This document shows positions 14,676-22,209 of a stretch of DNA of 24,619 nt, in pieces. The notes beneath the pieces were generated by a model. That model was given only the letters and a program-made list of their open reading frames with translations, was not told the origin of the DNA and searched no databases. The DNA comes from Microbacteriaceae bacterium (GTDB taxonomy: Bacteria; Actinomycetota; Actinomycetes; Actinomycetales; Microbacteriaceae). Within the stretch, counting starts at the first letter, position 1. The number at the start of each line of letters is the position of its first letter. A program made the position numbers and the translations under genes. The DNA lies in contig JAHEGA010000021.1 of assembly GCA_024639925.1 (NCBI GenBank), forward strand, positions 1 to 24,619, in the 5' to 3' direction.

Positions 14676-16511
14676 ATGCCGGAAAACCTCACCACCCCCG
14701 AAGTTAGTTCCGACACCACGACGCACCACCATCAATTTGATGTGGTGATTGTGGGCGCCGGTGGCGCCGGCATGCGTGCGGCCATCGAAGCGGGCTCGGA
14801 CGCGAAAACGGCCGTCATCTCCAAGCTCTACCCGACTCGCTCCCACACCGGAGCGGCGCAGGGTGGCATGGCGGCGGCACTCGCCAACATCGAAGAGGAC
14901 AGCTGGGAATGGCACACCTTCGACACCGTCAAGGGTGGCGACTACCTGGTGGACCAGGATGCCGCCGAGATTCTCGCGAAAGAAGCCATCGATGCGGTCA
15001 TTGACCTGGAGAACATGGGTCTGCCGTTCAACCGGACACCGGATGGCAAAATCGACCAGCGTCGATTTGGTGGTCACACCCGAGACCACGGCAAAGCACC
15101 GGTTCGTCGCTCCTGCTACGCCGCCGACCGCACCGGTCACATGATTCTTCAAACCCTCTTCCAAAACTGCGTGAAGATGGGAATCGAGTTCTACAACGAG
15201 TTCTATGTGCTCGACCTCATCATGGTCGATGACCCCAGTGGCAAAAAACGCAAAGGTAAGCCAGCGCCACAGCAAGCAGCGGGTGTGGTCGCCTACGAGC
15301 TTGCGACCGGCGATATTCACGTCTTCCATGCAAAATCTGTGGTCTTCGCCACCGGTGGTTTTGGAAAGATCTACAAGACCACCTCCAACGCTCACACCCT
15401 CACCGGTGATGGGGTAGGCATCATCTGGCGTAAAGGAATTCCGCTGGAGGACATGGAGTTCTTCCAGTTCCACCCGACAGGGCTGGCGGGTCTCGGAATT
15501 CTCTTGACGGAGGGCGCACGAGGCGAGGGAGCGATTCTTCGCAACGCCTCAGGTGAGCGCTTTATGGAGCGCTACGCGCCCACAATCAAAGACCTCGCTC
15601 CCAGGGACATCATCGCTCGGTGCATGGTGCAGGAAGTCCAAGAAGGTCGCGGTGGCGGCCCAGACAAGGACTACGTGTTCCTTGACTGCACCCACCTCGG
15701 TGCCGAAGTGCTCGAGACGAAGCTTCCCGACATCACGGAATTCGCTCGCACGTACTTGGGTGTTGACCCCGTTGTTGAACCGGTGCCGGTGATGCCCACC
15801 GCCCACTACGCAATGGGCGGAATCCCCACCAACATCAAGGCCGAGGTCCTCTCGGACAACGACACCGTCATCAAGGGTCTTTACGCGGCTGGTGAATGTG
15901 CGTGCGTCTCTGTTCACGGCTCCAACCGTTTGGGAACCAACTCCCTCTTGGACATCAACGTGTTCGGCAAGCGCGCTGGTCGCTACTCGGTTGAGTACGC
16001 CAACAGCGCCGAATTTGCTCCTCTTCCCGAGGACCCCGCCAAAGAGGTCCGCGAGATGATCGAGACCGCTCGGTCAGCCGATGGCGACGAGCGTCTTGCA
16101 AAGCTCCGCAAGGAGCTCCAGGAGGAAATGGACAAGAACGCCCAAGTGTTCCGGACCGATGAGTCGCTCCGCAGTGTGGGTAAGACCATTCACTCGCTGC
16201 GCGAGCGTTACAAGAACATCGGTATTCACGACCGCGGAAAGCGCTTCAACACTGACCTGCTGGAAGCAATCGAGCTGGGCTTCCTGCTGGATATTGCTGA
16301 AGTGGTGGTTGCCTCTGCACTGAACCGCAAGGAAAGCCGTGGCGGTCACATGCGGGATGACTTCCCGGACCGCGATGACAGCGAGTTCATGAAGCACACG
16401 ATGGCCTACCTGACCGGTGATGCCACCTCCCCCAATGTGGAGGACCACATCACCATCGACTGGAAGCCCGTCGTCATCACGAACTACCCGCCGATGGAGA
16501 GGAAATACTGA
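14676..16511 (+). CDS. sdhA: Succinate dehydrogenase flavoprotein subunit
   Basis: It oxidises succinate to fumarate with covalently bound FAD on the cytoplasmic side of complex II. The 611 residues show the FAD-binding GAGGAGMRA (28-36), the flavinylation site RSHTGAAQGG with H57, substrate-site FQFHPTGL, PTAHYAMGGIPTN, and HGSNRLGTNSLLD near 414. The C-terminal helical domain includes RGGHMRDDFPDRDD. AGGAG lies very close to the ATG (two bases), which may lower efficiency or rely on coupling to sdhD. A 20-residue polar N-terminus with a short His run (HHH 17-19) precedes the fold. The stop overlaps the sdhB start by one base (TGATG). Confidence 0.97.
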   Translation: MPENLTTPEVSSDTTTHHHQFDVVIVGAGGAGMRAAIEAGSDAKTAVISKLYPTRSHTGAAQGGMAAALANIEEDSWEWHTFDTVKGGDYLVDQDAAEILAKEAIDAVIDLENMGLPFNRTPDGKIDQRRFGGHTRDHGKAPVRRSCYAADRTGHMILQTLFQNCVKMGIEFYNEFYVLDLIMVDDPSGKKRKGKPAPQQAAGVVAYELATGDIHVFHAKSVVFATGGFGKIYKTTSNAHTLTGDGVGIIWRKGIPLEDMEFFQFHPTGLAGLGILLTEGARGEGAILRNASGERFMERYAPTIKDLAPRDIIARCMVQEVQEGRGGGPDKDYVFLDCTHLGAEVLETKLPDITEFARTYLGVDPVVEPVPVMPTAHYAMGGIPTNIKAEVLSDNDTVIKGLYAAGECACVSVHGSNRLGTNSLLDINVFGKRAGRYSVEYANSAEFAPLPEDPAKEVREMIETARSADGDERLAKLRKELQEEMDKNAQVFRTDESLRSVGKTIHSLRERYKNIGIHDRGKRFNTDLLEAIELGFLLDIAEVVVASALNRKESRGGHMRDDFPDRDDSEFMKHTMAYLTGDATSPNVEDHITIDWKPVVITNYPPMERKY

Positions 16512-17260
16512 TGGCCACCACAGCTGCTGCGGTTCCCGAGACCGCTGAAGTCCCCTCGTTCACCGTCACGTTCATCGTCCGTCGTTTCGACCCCGAGAAT
16601 GACGCGGAACCCCACTGGGAAGACTTTGATGTCGAAATGTATGCCACCGACCGTGTCTTGGATGGCCTTCACCGCATCAAGTGGGATCAAGATGGCACTC
16701 TGAGTTTCCGTCGCAGTTGTGCCCACGGTATTTGCGGCTCAGATGCCATGCGCATCAACGGCCGTAACCGTCTGGCCTGCAAGACGTTGATCAAAGACTT
16801 GGATGTTTCGCAGCCGGTCTATGTTGAGGCGATCAAGGGTCTCCCCCTCGAGAAGGACCTCATCGTTGACATGGAGCCCTTCTTTGAGTCCTACCGTCAG
16901 GTGCAGCCCTTCCTGATCGCCTCCTCGAAGCCGGACAAGGAACGCTTGCAGTCCCCCGAGGACCGAGCACGTTTTGATGACACCACGAAGTGCATCCTGT
17001 GTGCTGCCTGCACCTCGAGCTGTCCGGTGTTCTGGACCGATGGACAGTACTTTGGTCCAGCCGCCATCGTGAACGCTCACCGGTTCATCTTTGACTCTCG
17101 TGATGAGGGCTCTCAGGTTCGGCTCGACATCCTCAATGACAAAGAGGGCGTATGGCGTTGCCGCACGACCTTCAACTGCTCCGAGGCCTGCCCCCGTGGC
17201 ATCGAAGTGACCAAAGCTATCTCCGAGGTGAAGCAAGCCATTCTTCGCGGACAGCCATAA
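16511..17260 (+). CDS. sdhB: Succinate dehydrogenase iron-sulfur subunit
   Basis: It carries electrons from FAD to quinone through three Fe-S clusters. The 249 residues show the plant-type ferredoxin site C70, C75, D78, C90 (SCAHGICGSD to RLAC) and the bacterial ferredoxin domain C161/C164/C167/C171 (CILCAACTSSCP) with C217 and C223/C227 (CSEACPRG). The aspartate at position 78 replaces a cysteine but is normal in many bacterial SdhB proteins, including that of E. coli. It is the last gene of the operon; xth begins seven bases after its stop with no clear ribosome site. Confidence 0.97.
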   Translation: MATTAAAVPETAEVPSFTVTFIVRRFDPENDAEPHWEDFDVEMYATDRVLDGLHRIKWDQDGTLSFRRSCAHGICGSDAMRINGRNRLACKTLIKDLDVSQPVYVEAIKGLPLEKDLIVDMEPFFESYRQVQPFLIASSKPDKERLQSPEDRARFDDTTKCILCAACTSSCPVFWTDGQYFGPAAIVNAHRFIFDSRDEGSQVRLDILNDKEGVWRCRTTFNCSEACPRGIEVTKAISEVKQAILRGQP

Positions 17261-17267
17261 CCACACC

Positions 17268-18095
17268 ATGGTTCGCATCGCCAGCGTCAACGTCAATGGC
17301 GTGCGCGCAGCATTTCGCAAAGGGATGGGCCCTTGGCTCGATGCCCGGGGTGTCGACGTCCTGGCTCTGCAGGAAGTTCGCGCGGAGCGCTCGGACCTCG
17401 AAGCGCTCCTGGGTGACGACTGGGTAATTGCCCATGACGCCGCCACCGCCAAAGGTCGCGCAGGCGTTGCCGTCGCTACCCGCGTGCCGCACGTGCGGGT
17501 GAGCACCAAACTTGGCCCGAACACTGTCGACACCGCAGGACGCTGGATCGAAACCGACATTCATACGCCGCGCGGCAACACCTTGACCGTGGTGAGCTGC
17601 TACGTGCACTCTGGTGAGGTCGATACGCCTAAACAGGTCGCCAAATACGAGTTCCTTGAGCTCATGACCAAGCGAATGAAAAAACTGGGGGCTTCTGCGA
17701 CTCCCTCGCTGGTTGTCGGCGATCTCAATGTGGGGCACAGGACTCTCGACATTCGCAATTGGAAAGGCAATCGCAAAAACTCCGGGTTCCTTCCCGAAGA
17801 GCGAGCGTATTTCGACACCTGGATGGGCGCCGAAGACGACCCCCAGTACAACACCGGCCAGAAAGGCCGTTTTGTAGATATCGGTCGCGCCGCTCACGGG
17901 GAGGTCGAGGGCCCCTACAGCTGGTGGAGCTGGCGCGGGAAGGCCTTCGATAACGACACGGGCTGGCGCATCGACTATCACTTGGCGAACTCAGCCCTGG
18001 CCAGCAAGGCGTCGAATTACGTCATTGACCGTGCTCCCAGCTACGACACTCGCTGGTCGGACCACGCGCCGGTCGTCGCGGACTACGACATCTAA
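17268..18095 (+). CDS. xth: Exodeoxyribonuclease III / AP endonuclease
   Basis: It incises DNA at abasic sites and trims 3' ends in base excision repair. The 275 residues fit the ExoIII/APE family. Visible are SVNVNGVRAA with the catalytic Asn (8-10 region), the metal-binding glutamate in LALQEVR (E36), GDLNVGHRTLDIRNWKGN, and the C-terminal catalytic SDHAPVVADYD. ATG 17268 follows the sdhB stop by seven bases and lacks a Shine-Dalgarno sequence, so it is probably translated by read-on from the sdh mRNA, although no functional link to SDH is evident. Confidence 0.93.
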   Translation: MVRIASVNVNGVRAAFRKGMGPWLDARGVDVLALQEVRAERSDLEALLGDDWVIAHDAATAKGRAGVAVATRVPHVRVSTKLGPNTVDTAGRWIETDIHTPRGNTLTVVSCYVHSGEVDTPKQVAKYEFLELMTKRMKKLGASATPSLVVGDLNVGHRTLDIRNWKGNRKNSGFLPEERAYFDTWMGAEDDPQYNTGQKGRFVDIGRAAHGEVEGPYSWWSWRGKAFDNDTGWRIDYHLANSALASKASNYVIDRAPSYDTRWSDHAPVVADYDI

Positions 18096-18100
18096 AGCGT

Positions 18101-18106
18101 TACGCT
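18101..18106 (+). promoter_or_regulatory. Possible -10 box for a leaderless trpS transcript
   Basis: TACGCT fits TANNNT and ends 8 bases before the trpS ATG at 18115, in the 19-base gap after xth. No Shine-Dalgarno is present between xth and trpS. Confidence 0.35.
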
Positions 18107-18114
18107 AACTAGTC

Positions 18115-19122
18115 ATGACCACAGCCCGCCTGTTTTCTGGCATGCAGCCCTCTGCCGACTCGCTACATTTTGGCAACTACGCCGGCGCACTTTTGCAGTG
18201 GATCAACATGCAAGAAACCCACGATGCCGTTTTTTGCGTGGTGGATCTTCATGCCCTCACTGTTCCGCAAGACCCCGCAAAGCTTGCGGAAAATACGCGA
18301 AAGACAGCCGCACAGTACATTGCCAGCGGGATTGACCCCCACAAATCGACACTGTTTGTGCAGTCTCATGTCCCCGCTCACAGTGAGCTGGCCTGGCTTC
18401 TCAACACCGTCACGGCATTCGGTGAAGCAAGCCGAATGACCCAGTTCAAAGACAAGACCCAGAAGCAAGGCTCGGATAACGCCACGGTTGGCCTCTTTAC
18501 GTACCCCATTTTGCAGGCGGCTGACATCCTCGCCCACGATGCAAACGTTGTTCCGGTCGGGGAAGACCAACGCCAGCACATCGAGTTGACGAGAGACCTC
18601 GCCACCCGGTTCAACCAGAGATACGGGCCTGTCTTCACGGTTCCCGAGGTGACGGTGATGGAAGGGGCCGCAAAAATATATGACCTCCAAAACCCCACCG
18701 CCAAAATGTCGAAGTCAGGCGAGTCACCAGCCGGAATTTTATGGCTGCTGGACGAACCAGCTGTACTCACCAAGAAGATCAAGTCAGCGGTAACGGACAC
18801 CGACAATTCGATCGTGTTTGATCCCGAACACAAGCCCGGTGTTTCAAACCTGCTCAGCCTGCTCGCACTAGCCACAGGTAAGGCTGTGGGCGATGTTGTT
18901 GCGAGCCTCTCTGGCGGCGGCTACGGCGCACTCAAAGGCGAAGTAGCCGAGGCGGTAGTAGCCAAGGTTGCTCCTATCCGCGAGAAGACCCACGAGCTGC
19001 TCGGCGATCCCGCAGAGCTGGATCGCCTGCTCGCACTCGGAGCAGAAAAAGCTGCAGCAACCGCAGAGGCAACCTTGGGGAGGGCGCACGAAGCACTGGG
19101 CCTCCTTCCCCGACTGCACTAG
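18115..19122 (+). CDS. trpS: Tryptophanyl-tRNA synthetase
   Basis: It charges tRNA-Trp with tryptophan. The 335 residues match bacterial TrpRS. Class I signatures are HFGN (18-21, the HIGH equivalent, preceded by SGMQPSADS) and KMSKS near 197-201. The tryptophan-site region FTYPILQAADIL and VGEDQRQHIELTRDLA are also visible. It starts 19 bases after xth with no Shine-Dalgarno, and the next gene (UDP-glucose dehydrogenase) begins 17 bases after its stop. I see no T-box or trp leader peptide in the short upstream gap. Confidence 0.96.
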   Translation: MTTARLFSGMQPSADSLHFGNYAGALLQWINMQETHDAVFCVVDLHALTVPQDPAKLAENTRKTAAQYIASGIDPHKSTLFVQSHVPAHSELAWLLNTVTAFGEASRMTQFKDKTQKQGSDNATVGLFTYPILQAADILAHDANVVPVGEDQRQHIELTRDLATRFNQRYGPVFTVPEVTVMEGAAKIYDLQNPTAKMSKSGESPAGILWLLDEPAVLTKKIKSAVTDTDNSIVFDPEHKPGVSNLLSLLALATGKAVGDVVASLSGGGYGALKGEVAEAVVAKVAPIREKTHELLGDPAELDRLLALGAEKAAATAEATLGRAHEALGLLPRLH

Positions 19123-19126
19123 CCCG

Positions 19127-19132
19127 TAGAGT
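19127..19132 (+). promoter_or_regulatory. Possible -10 box for a leaderless UDP-glucose dehydrogenase transcript
   Basis: TAGAGT fits TANNNT and ends 7 bases before the GTG at 19140 in the 17-base gap after trpS. No Shine-Dalgarno sequence is present. Confidence 0.35.
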
Positions 19133-19139
19133 TGTTCGC

Positions 19140-20453
19140 GTGAAACTTTCGGTCATTGGTTGCGGCTATCTCGGCGCGGTTCACGCTGCGTCCATGGCAG
19201 AGCTTGGCCACGAAGTCACAGGGATTGACGTTGACCCAGAACGTATTGCCTCACTTGCGACGGGTGTGGCCCCTTTTCATGAGCCTGGCTTCAACGATCT
19301 CCTTGCCGCAAACCAACAGAGACTTTCCTTTTCCACTGACATGTCAGCGGCACACGGGTGCCGCGTTCATTTCTTGGCGGTGGGCACACCGCAGTCGCCG
19401 GATGGTTCAGTTGATATGACGTATGTGAACCAGGCGGTTTCAGATCTTCTGCCCTATCTCAAACCGGGAGACCTCGTTGTTGGCAAGTCCACTGTTCCCG
19501 TGGGCACCGCGGAGCGCCTGCTGCAGATGGTGGCACCAACCGGTGCTCACCTGATGTGGAATCCAGAGTTCCTTCGCGAAGGATTTGCCGTGGAGGACAC
19601 ACTCGCCCCAGACCGGCTGGTGTATGGAGTCACCGATGACGAGGCCGGTATTAAAGACACCGCGCTCCTTGACGAGGTCTATGCCGCCATCCTGGCGAAA
19701 AATACCCCCCGACTCGTGATGAACTTTGCTACGGCCGAACTTGTGAAGGTAGCAGCGAACTCGTTTCTTGCCACCAAAATTTCTTTCATCAACGCGATGG
19801 CAGAAATTGCTGACGCCACCGGGGCAAATGTGACGCAGCTTGCCGATGCCATCGGACACGACGACCGAATCGGTCGTCGGTTCCTGAACGCAGGAATTGG
19901 TTTTGGGGGCGGGTGCCTCCCGAAAGACATTCGTGGTTTTGCTGCTCGGGCGACCGAGTTGGGTGTGGGAGACGCGCTGTCATTCTTGCAGGATGTCGAT
20001 GACATCAATCTGCGCCGACGTGCTCGAGTTCAGGACATTTTGGTGGCTGAACTGGGGGAACTGAAGGGCAAGAAGATCGCGGTGTGGGGTCTGGCGTTCA
20101 AGCCTGACTCCGACGACATCAGGGACTCCCCCGCTCTCGACATCGTGGAATCTCTGGCTCGGGCGGGGGTACACGTCACCGGTAGCGACCCCGAGGCAAC
20201 CGGGCCTGCCTCGCGCCGAATTGCCGCCGCCGGACTGAGTGACTCTGTCACCCTTGCGGTTGATCACCTCGGAGCCGCCCAAGACGCGGATGCCATTGTG
20301 GTGGCCACAGAGTGGAAGCACTTTCGCACCACAGACCCCGTCTCGGTCGCGGGGCACGTGAAGAACGCCTTGGTGGTGGATGGAAGAAACTGTCTCGATT
20401 CGGACGCGTGGAAAGACGCAGGCTTCGTTTATCGTGGAATGGGTCGCTCTTAA
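19140..20453 (+). CDS. UDP-glucose 6-dehydrogenase
   Basis: It oxidises UDP-glucose to UDP-glucuronate with two NAD+. The 437 residues have the N-terminal Rossmann domain (MKLSVIGCGYLGAVHA), VGTPQSPDGS, STVPVGTAERL, NPEFLREGFAVED, LVKVAANSFLATKISF with the conserved K203, and GFGGGCLPKD with the catalytic C259. The C-terminal UDP-binding domain starts near VWGLAFKPDSDDIRDSP. The GTG at 19140 gives the standard N-terminus. With the UDP-glucuronate decarboxylase at 11621-12568 it completes a route to UDP-xylose, though the two are in separate transcription units. Its TAA overlaps the glpK TAA on the opposite strand by four bases. Confidence 0.95.
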   Translation: MKLSVIGCGYLGAVHAASMAELGHEVTGIDVDPERIASLATGVAPFHEPGFNDLLAANQQRLSFSTDMSAAHGCRVHFLAVGTPQSPDGSVDMTYVNQAVSDLLPYLKPGDLVVGKSTVPVGTAERLLQMVAPTGAHLMWNPEFLREGFAVEDTLAPDRLVYGVTDDEAGIKDTALLDEVYAAILAKNTPRLVMNFATAELVKVAANSFLATKISFINAMAEIADATGANVTQLADAIGHDDRIGRRFLNAGIGFGGGCLPKDIRGFAARATELGVGDALSFLQDVDDINLRRRARVQDILVAELGELKGKKIAVWGLAFKPDSDDIRDSPALDIVESLARAGVHVTGSDPEATGPASRRIAAAGLSDSVTLAVDHLGAAQDADAIVVATEWKHFRTTDPVSVAGHVKNALVVDGRNCLDSDAWKDAGFVYRGMGRS

Positions 20454-21949
20454 ACCCAGTCGAAGGTCCGCTCGACGGCTTTTTTCCACTGTGCCAAGGC
20501 TGCTCCTCGATCGGTTTCGGACATGTCTGGTTCATACCGACCCGCTTCACCCCAGTTGGCGCGAAGCTCGGCCTGGTCTGACCAGAATCCCACGGCAAGA
20601 CCTGCCGCATAGGCTGCGCCCAACGCGGTGGTCTCCGCGATTAGCGGGCGGACAACGGGGACGCCCAGAATGTCCGCTTGGAACTGCATCAGCAGAGCAT
20701 TATGAACCATTCCGCCATCGACCTTCAGCTCGCTAACCGCAACGCCCATGTCAGCATTGACGGCATCCAGCACTTCCCGCGTTTGAAAAGCTGTTGCCTC
20801 CAGTGCGGCCCGGGCGATATGGGCTTTCGTAATAAATCTTGTGAGGCCCACGATCACTCCCCGCGCATCTGAACGCCAGTAGGGCGCAAATAGTCCGCTG
20901 AAAGCGGGGACCACATAGCAACCACCGTTGTCGGGGACACTCGACGCAAGTGCCTCCACGTCCTGGGCGCTCGCAATGATTCCCAGGTTGTCTCGCAACC
21001 ACTGAATCAGGGACCCGGTGACCGCAATCGAGCCCTCCAGGGCATAACGGGGCGGTTGATCGCCCAGCTGGTAAGCGACAGTGGTCAACAGCCCATGTTT
21101 CGACTGGACAATCTCGGTGCCGGTGTTGACGATCAGAAAGTTTCCGGTTCCATACGTGTTCTTCGATTCACCGGCATCAAAGGCCGCCTGGCCGAACGTC
21201 GCCGCTTGCTGGTCCCCAAGAATGCCGCTGATGGGTGTCTCGCGCATCAAGCTGGACTCATGGGCGTGACCGTAAACCTCTGAGGATGACCTAATCTCGG
21301 GCAAGAGTGACGAAGGAATATCCCACGCGTCCAGCAATCCGTCATCCCACTGACACGTGGCGATGTCCATCAAGAGTGTCCGACTAGCGTTGGTCACGTC
21401 GGTGGCGTGGACGCCGCCATCAATTCCGCCGGTCAGATTCCACAGCAACCAGGTGTCGGGGGTACCAAACAGCAGCTCACCTGCGTTGGCCGCCTCTCTC
21501 GCGCCCTCAACATTTTCAAGAATCCACACAATCTTGCTCGCGGCAAAGTAGGTTGCGAGGGGTAACCCCGTTTTTTCTCGGAAGAGATCACTGCCGTGGT
21601 CACCTTCCATCTGGTCGATCACGTGCTGCGTCCTGGTGTCCTGCCACACGATGGCGTTATAGACAGGCTCGCCGGTGTTTTTGTTCCACACGATTGCTGT
21701 CTCGCGCTGATTGGTGATCCCCATTCCGGCGATGTCGTGCCGAGTGAGGGTGGCACGAGACAACGCTTCGCCCATCACTTCGCGAGTGTTGGTCCAAATT
21801 TCCCTGGGGTCGTGTTCGACCCAACCGGCCTGCGGAAAGATCTGCTCATGCTCGCGCTGGCTTTGGGAAACGATGGACCCTGATCGATCAAAAATGATGG
21901 CGCGAGTGCTCGTTGTTCCTTGATCGAGAGCCATCATGTATCGACTCAT
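20450..21949 (-). CDS. glpK: Glycerol kinase
   Basis: It phosphorylates glycerol to sn-glycerol-3-phosphate with ATP. The 499 residues match the FGGY-family glycerol kinase. Visible are the phosphate-binding MALDQGTTSTRAIIFD, WVEHDPREIW, GILGDQQAA, YGTGNFLIVNTG and the second signature region DGGMVHNALLMQFQADILG. ATG 21949 is chosen: AAGGAG is seven bases upstream and the protein begins MSRYMMALDQGTT; an in-frame GTG at 21976 adds nine residues with no ribosome site. No glpF or glpD lies beside it. It is divergent from the riboflavin operon, with about 70 bases to the FMN riboswitch, and convergent with the UDP-glucose dehydrogenase gene. Confidence 0.96.
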   Translation of the reverse strand: MSRYMMALDQGTTSTRAIIFDRSGSIVSQSQREHEQIFPQAGWVEHDPREIWTNTREVMGEALSRATLTRHDIAGMGITNQRETAIVWNKNTGEPVYNAIVWQDTRTQHVIDQMEGDHGSDLFREKTGLPLATYFAASKIVWILENVEGAREAANAGELLFGTPDTWLLWNLTGGIDGGVHATDVTNASRTLLMDIATCQWDDGLLDAWDIPSSLLPEIRSSSEVYGHAHESSLMRETPISGILGDQQAATFGQAAFDAGESKNTYGTGNFLIVNTGTEIVQSKHGLLTTVAYQLGDQPPRYALEGSIAVTGSLIQWLRDNLGIIASAQDVEALASSVPDNGGCYVVPAFSGLFAPYWRSDARGVIVGLTRFITKAHIARAALEATAFQTREVLDAVNADMGVAVSELKVDGGMVHNALLMQFQADILGVPVVRPLIAETTALGAAYAAGLAVGFWSDQAELRANWGEAGRYEPDMSETDRGAALAQWKKAVERTFDWV

Positions 21950-21998
21950 AAGAGGGCTCCTTCGCCATATTCCCACTGGTCTTTTATGCGATTGACCG

Positions 21999-22004
21999 TA
22001 TAGT
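21999..22004 (+). promoter_or_regulatory. Probable -10 box of the riboflavin operon
   Basis: TATAGT is a good -10 match and would start RNA near 22011, just before the riboswitch stem begins at 22017. The -35 is weak (around 21976-21981). TTGACC at 21992-21997 is too close to serve this box. The gap 21950-22016 must also hold the divergent glpK promoter, for which I see no convincing boxes. Confidence 0.45.
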
Positions 22005-22016
22005 GAAGCTTAATAA

Positions 22017-22144
22017 CGTTCTCCGGGGTCAGTGCAAATCTGAGCCGGCGGTGAAAGTCCGCGACCCGACTGCAAAGAAATTTGTTGGCGGTTGATGGGG
22101 TGTAATTCCCCAACCGACGGTAATAGTCCGGATGGTAGGAGACG
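22017..22144 (+). ncRNA. FMN riboswitch (RFN element)
   Basis: The conserved RFN blocks are present in order: GGGGTCAGTGCAAATCTGAG, CCGGCGGTGAAAGTCCGCGA, GGTTGATGGGGTGTAATTCC, and CCGACGGTAATAGTCCGGAT followed by GG. The closing stem P1 pairs CGTTCTCC (22017-22024) with GGAGACG (22138-22144), with one bulge. FMN binding represses riboflavin synthesis genes, and the next gene is ribD. The variable arm between the CGCGACC block and GGTTGAT is short. Confidence 0.97.
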
Positions 22145-22148
22145 TGAG

Positions 22149-22202
22149 GCCACTGCTGTGCAGTGGTCCTGTGGTCTACCCCGGAGTGCCCTGAGACAGG
22201 AA
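22149..22202 (+). promoter_or_regulatory. Expression platform of the FMN riboswitch, probably acting on translation
   Basis: After the aptamer come a 7-bp hairpin CCACTGC-TGT-GCAGTGG (22150-22166) and the ribD ribosome site AGGAAG. TCCTGT (22167-22172) is the exact complement of ACAGGA (22196-22201), which contains the Shine-Dalgarno core, so it can mask the ribosome site. No T-run follows any hairpin, which argues against an intrinsic terminator. Confidence 0.55.
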
Positions 22203-22209
22203 GCACCCG

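Noticed and set aside
14598..15473. Long minus-strand open frame of 291 codons opposite sdhA
   Set aside because: It is a shadow of sdhA codon bias: no family features, no ribosome site, and the plus-strand gene is unmistakable.
16720..16780. Apparent loss of a 2Fe-2S cysteine in SdhB (Asp at position 78)
   Set aside because: The C-x4-C-x2-D arrangement is normal in many bacterial SdhB proteins, including that of E. coli, so it is not a defect.
16739..17981. Minus-strand open frames opposite sdhB and xth (273 and 254 codons)
   Set aside because: Both overlap well-identified plus-strand genes and each other, and their translations show no recognisable motifs.
21992..21997. TTGACC as a -35 box for the riboflavin operon
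   Set aside because: It is only one base from the TATAGT -10 candidate and about 13 bases from TAATAA, so neither spacing is workable.
22150..22166. Hairpin after the riboswitch as an intrinsic terminator
   Set aside because: The 7-bp stem is not followed by a T-run; pairing that masks the ribD ribosome site fits better.
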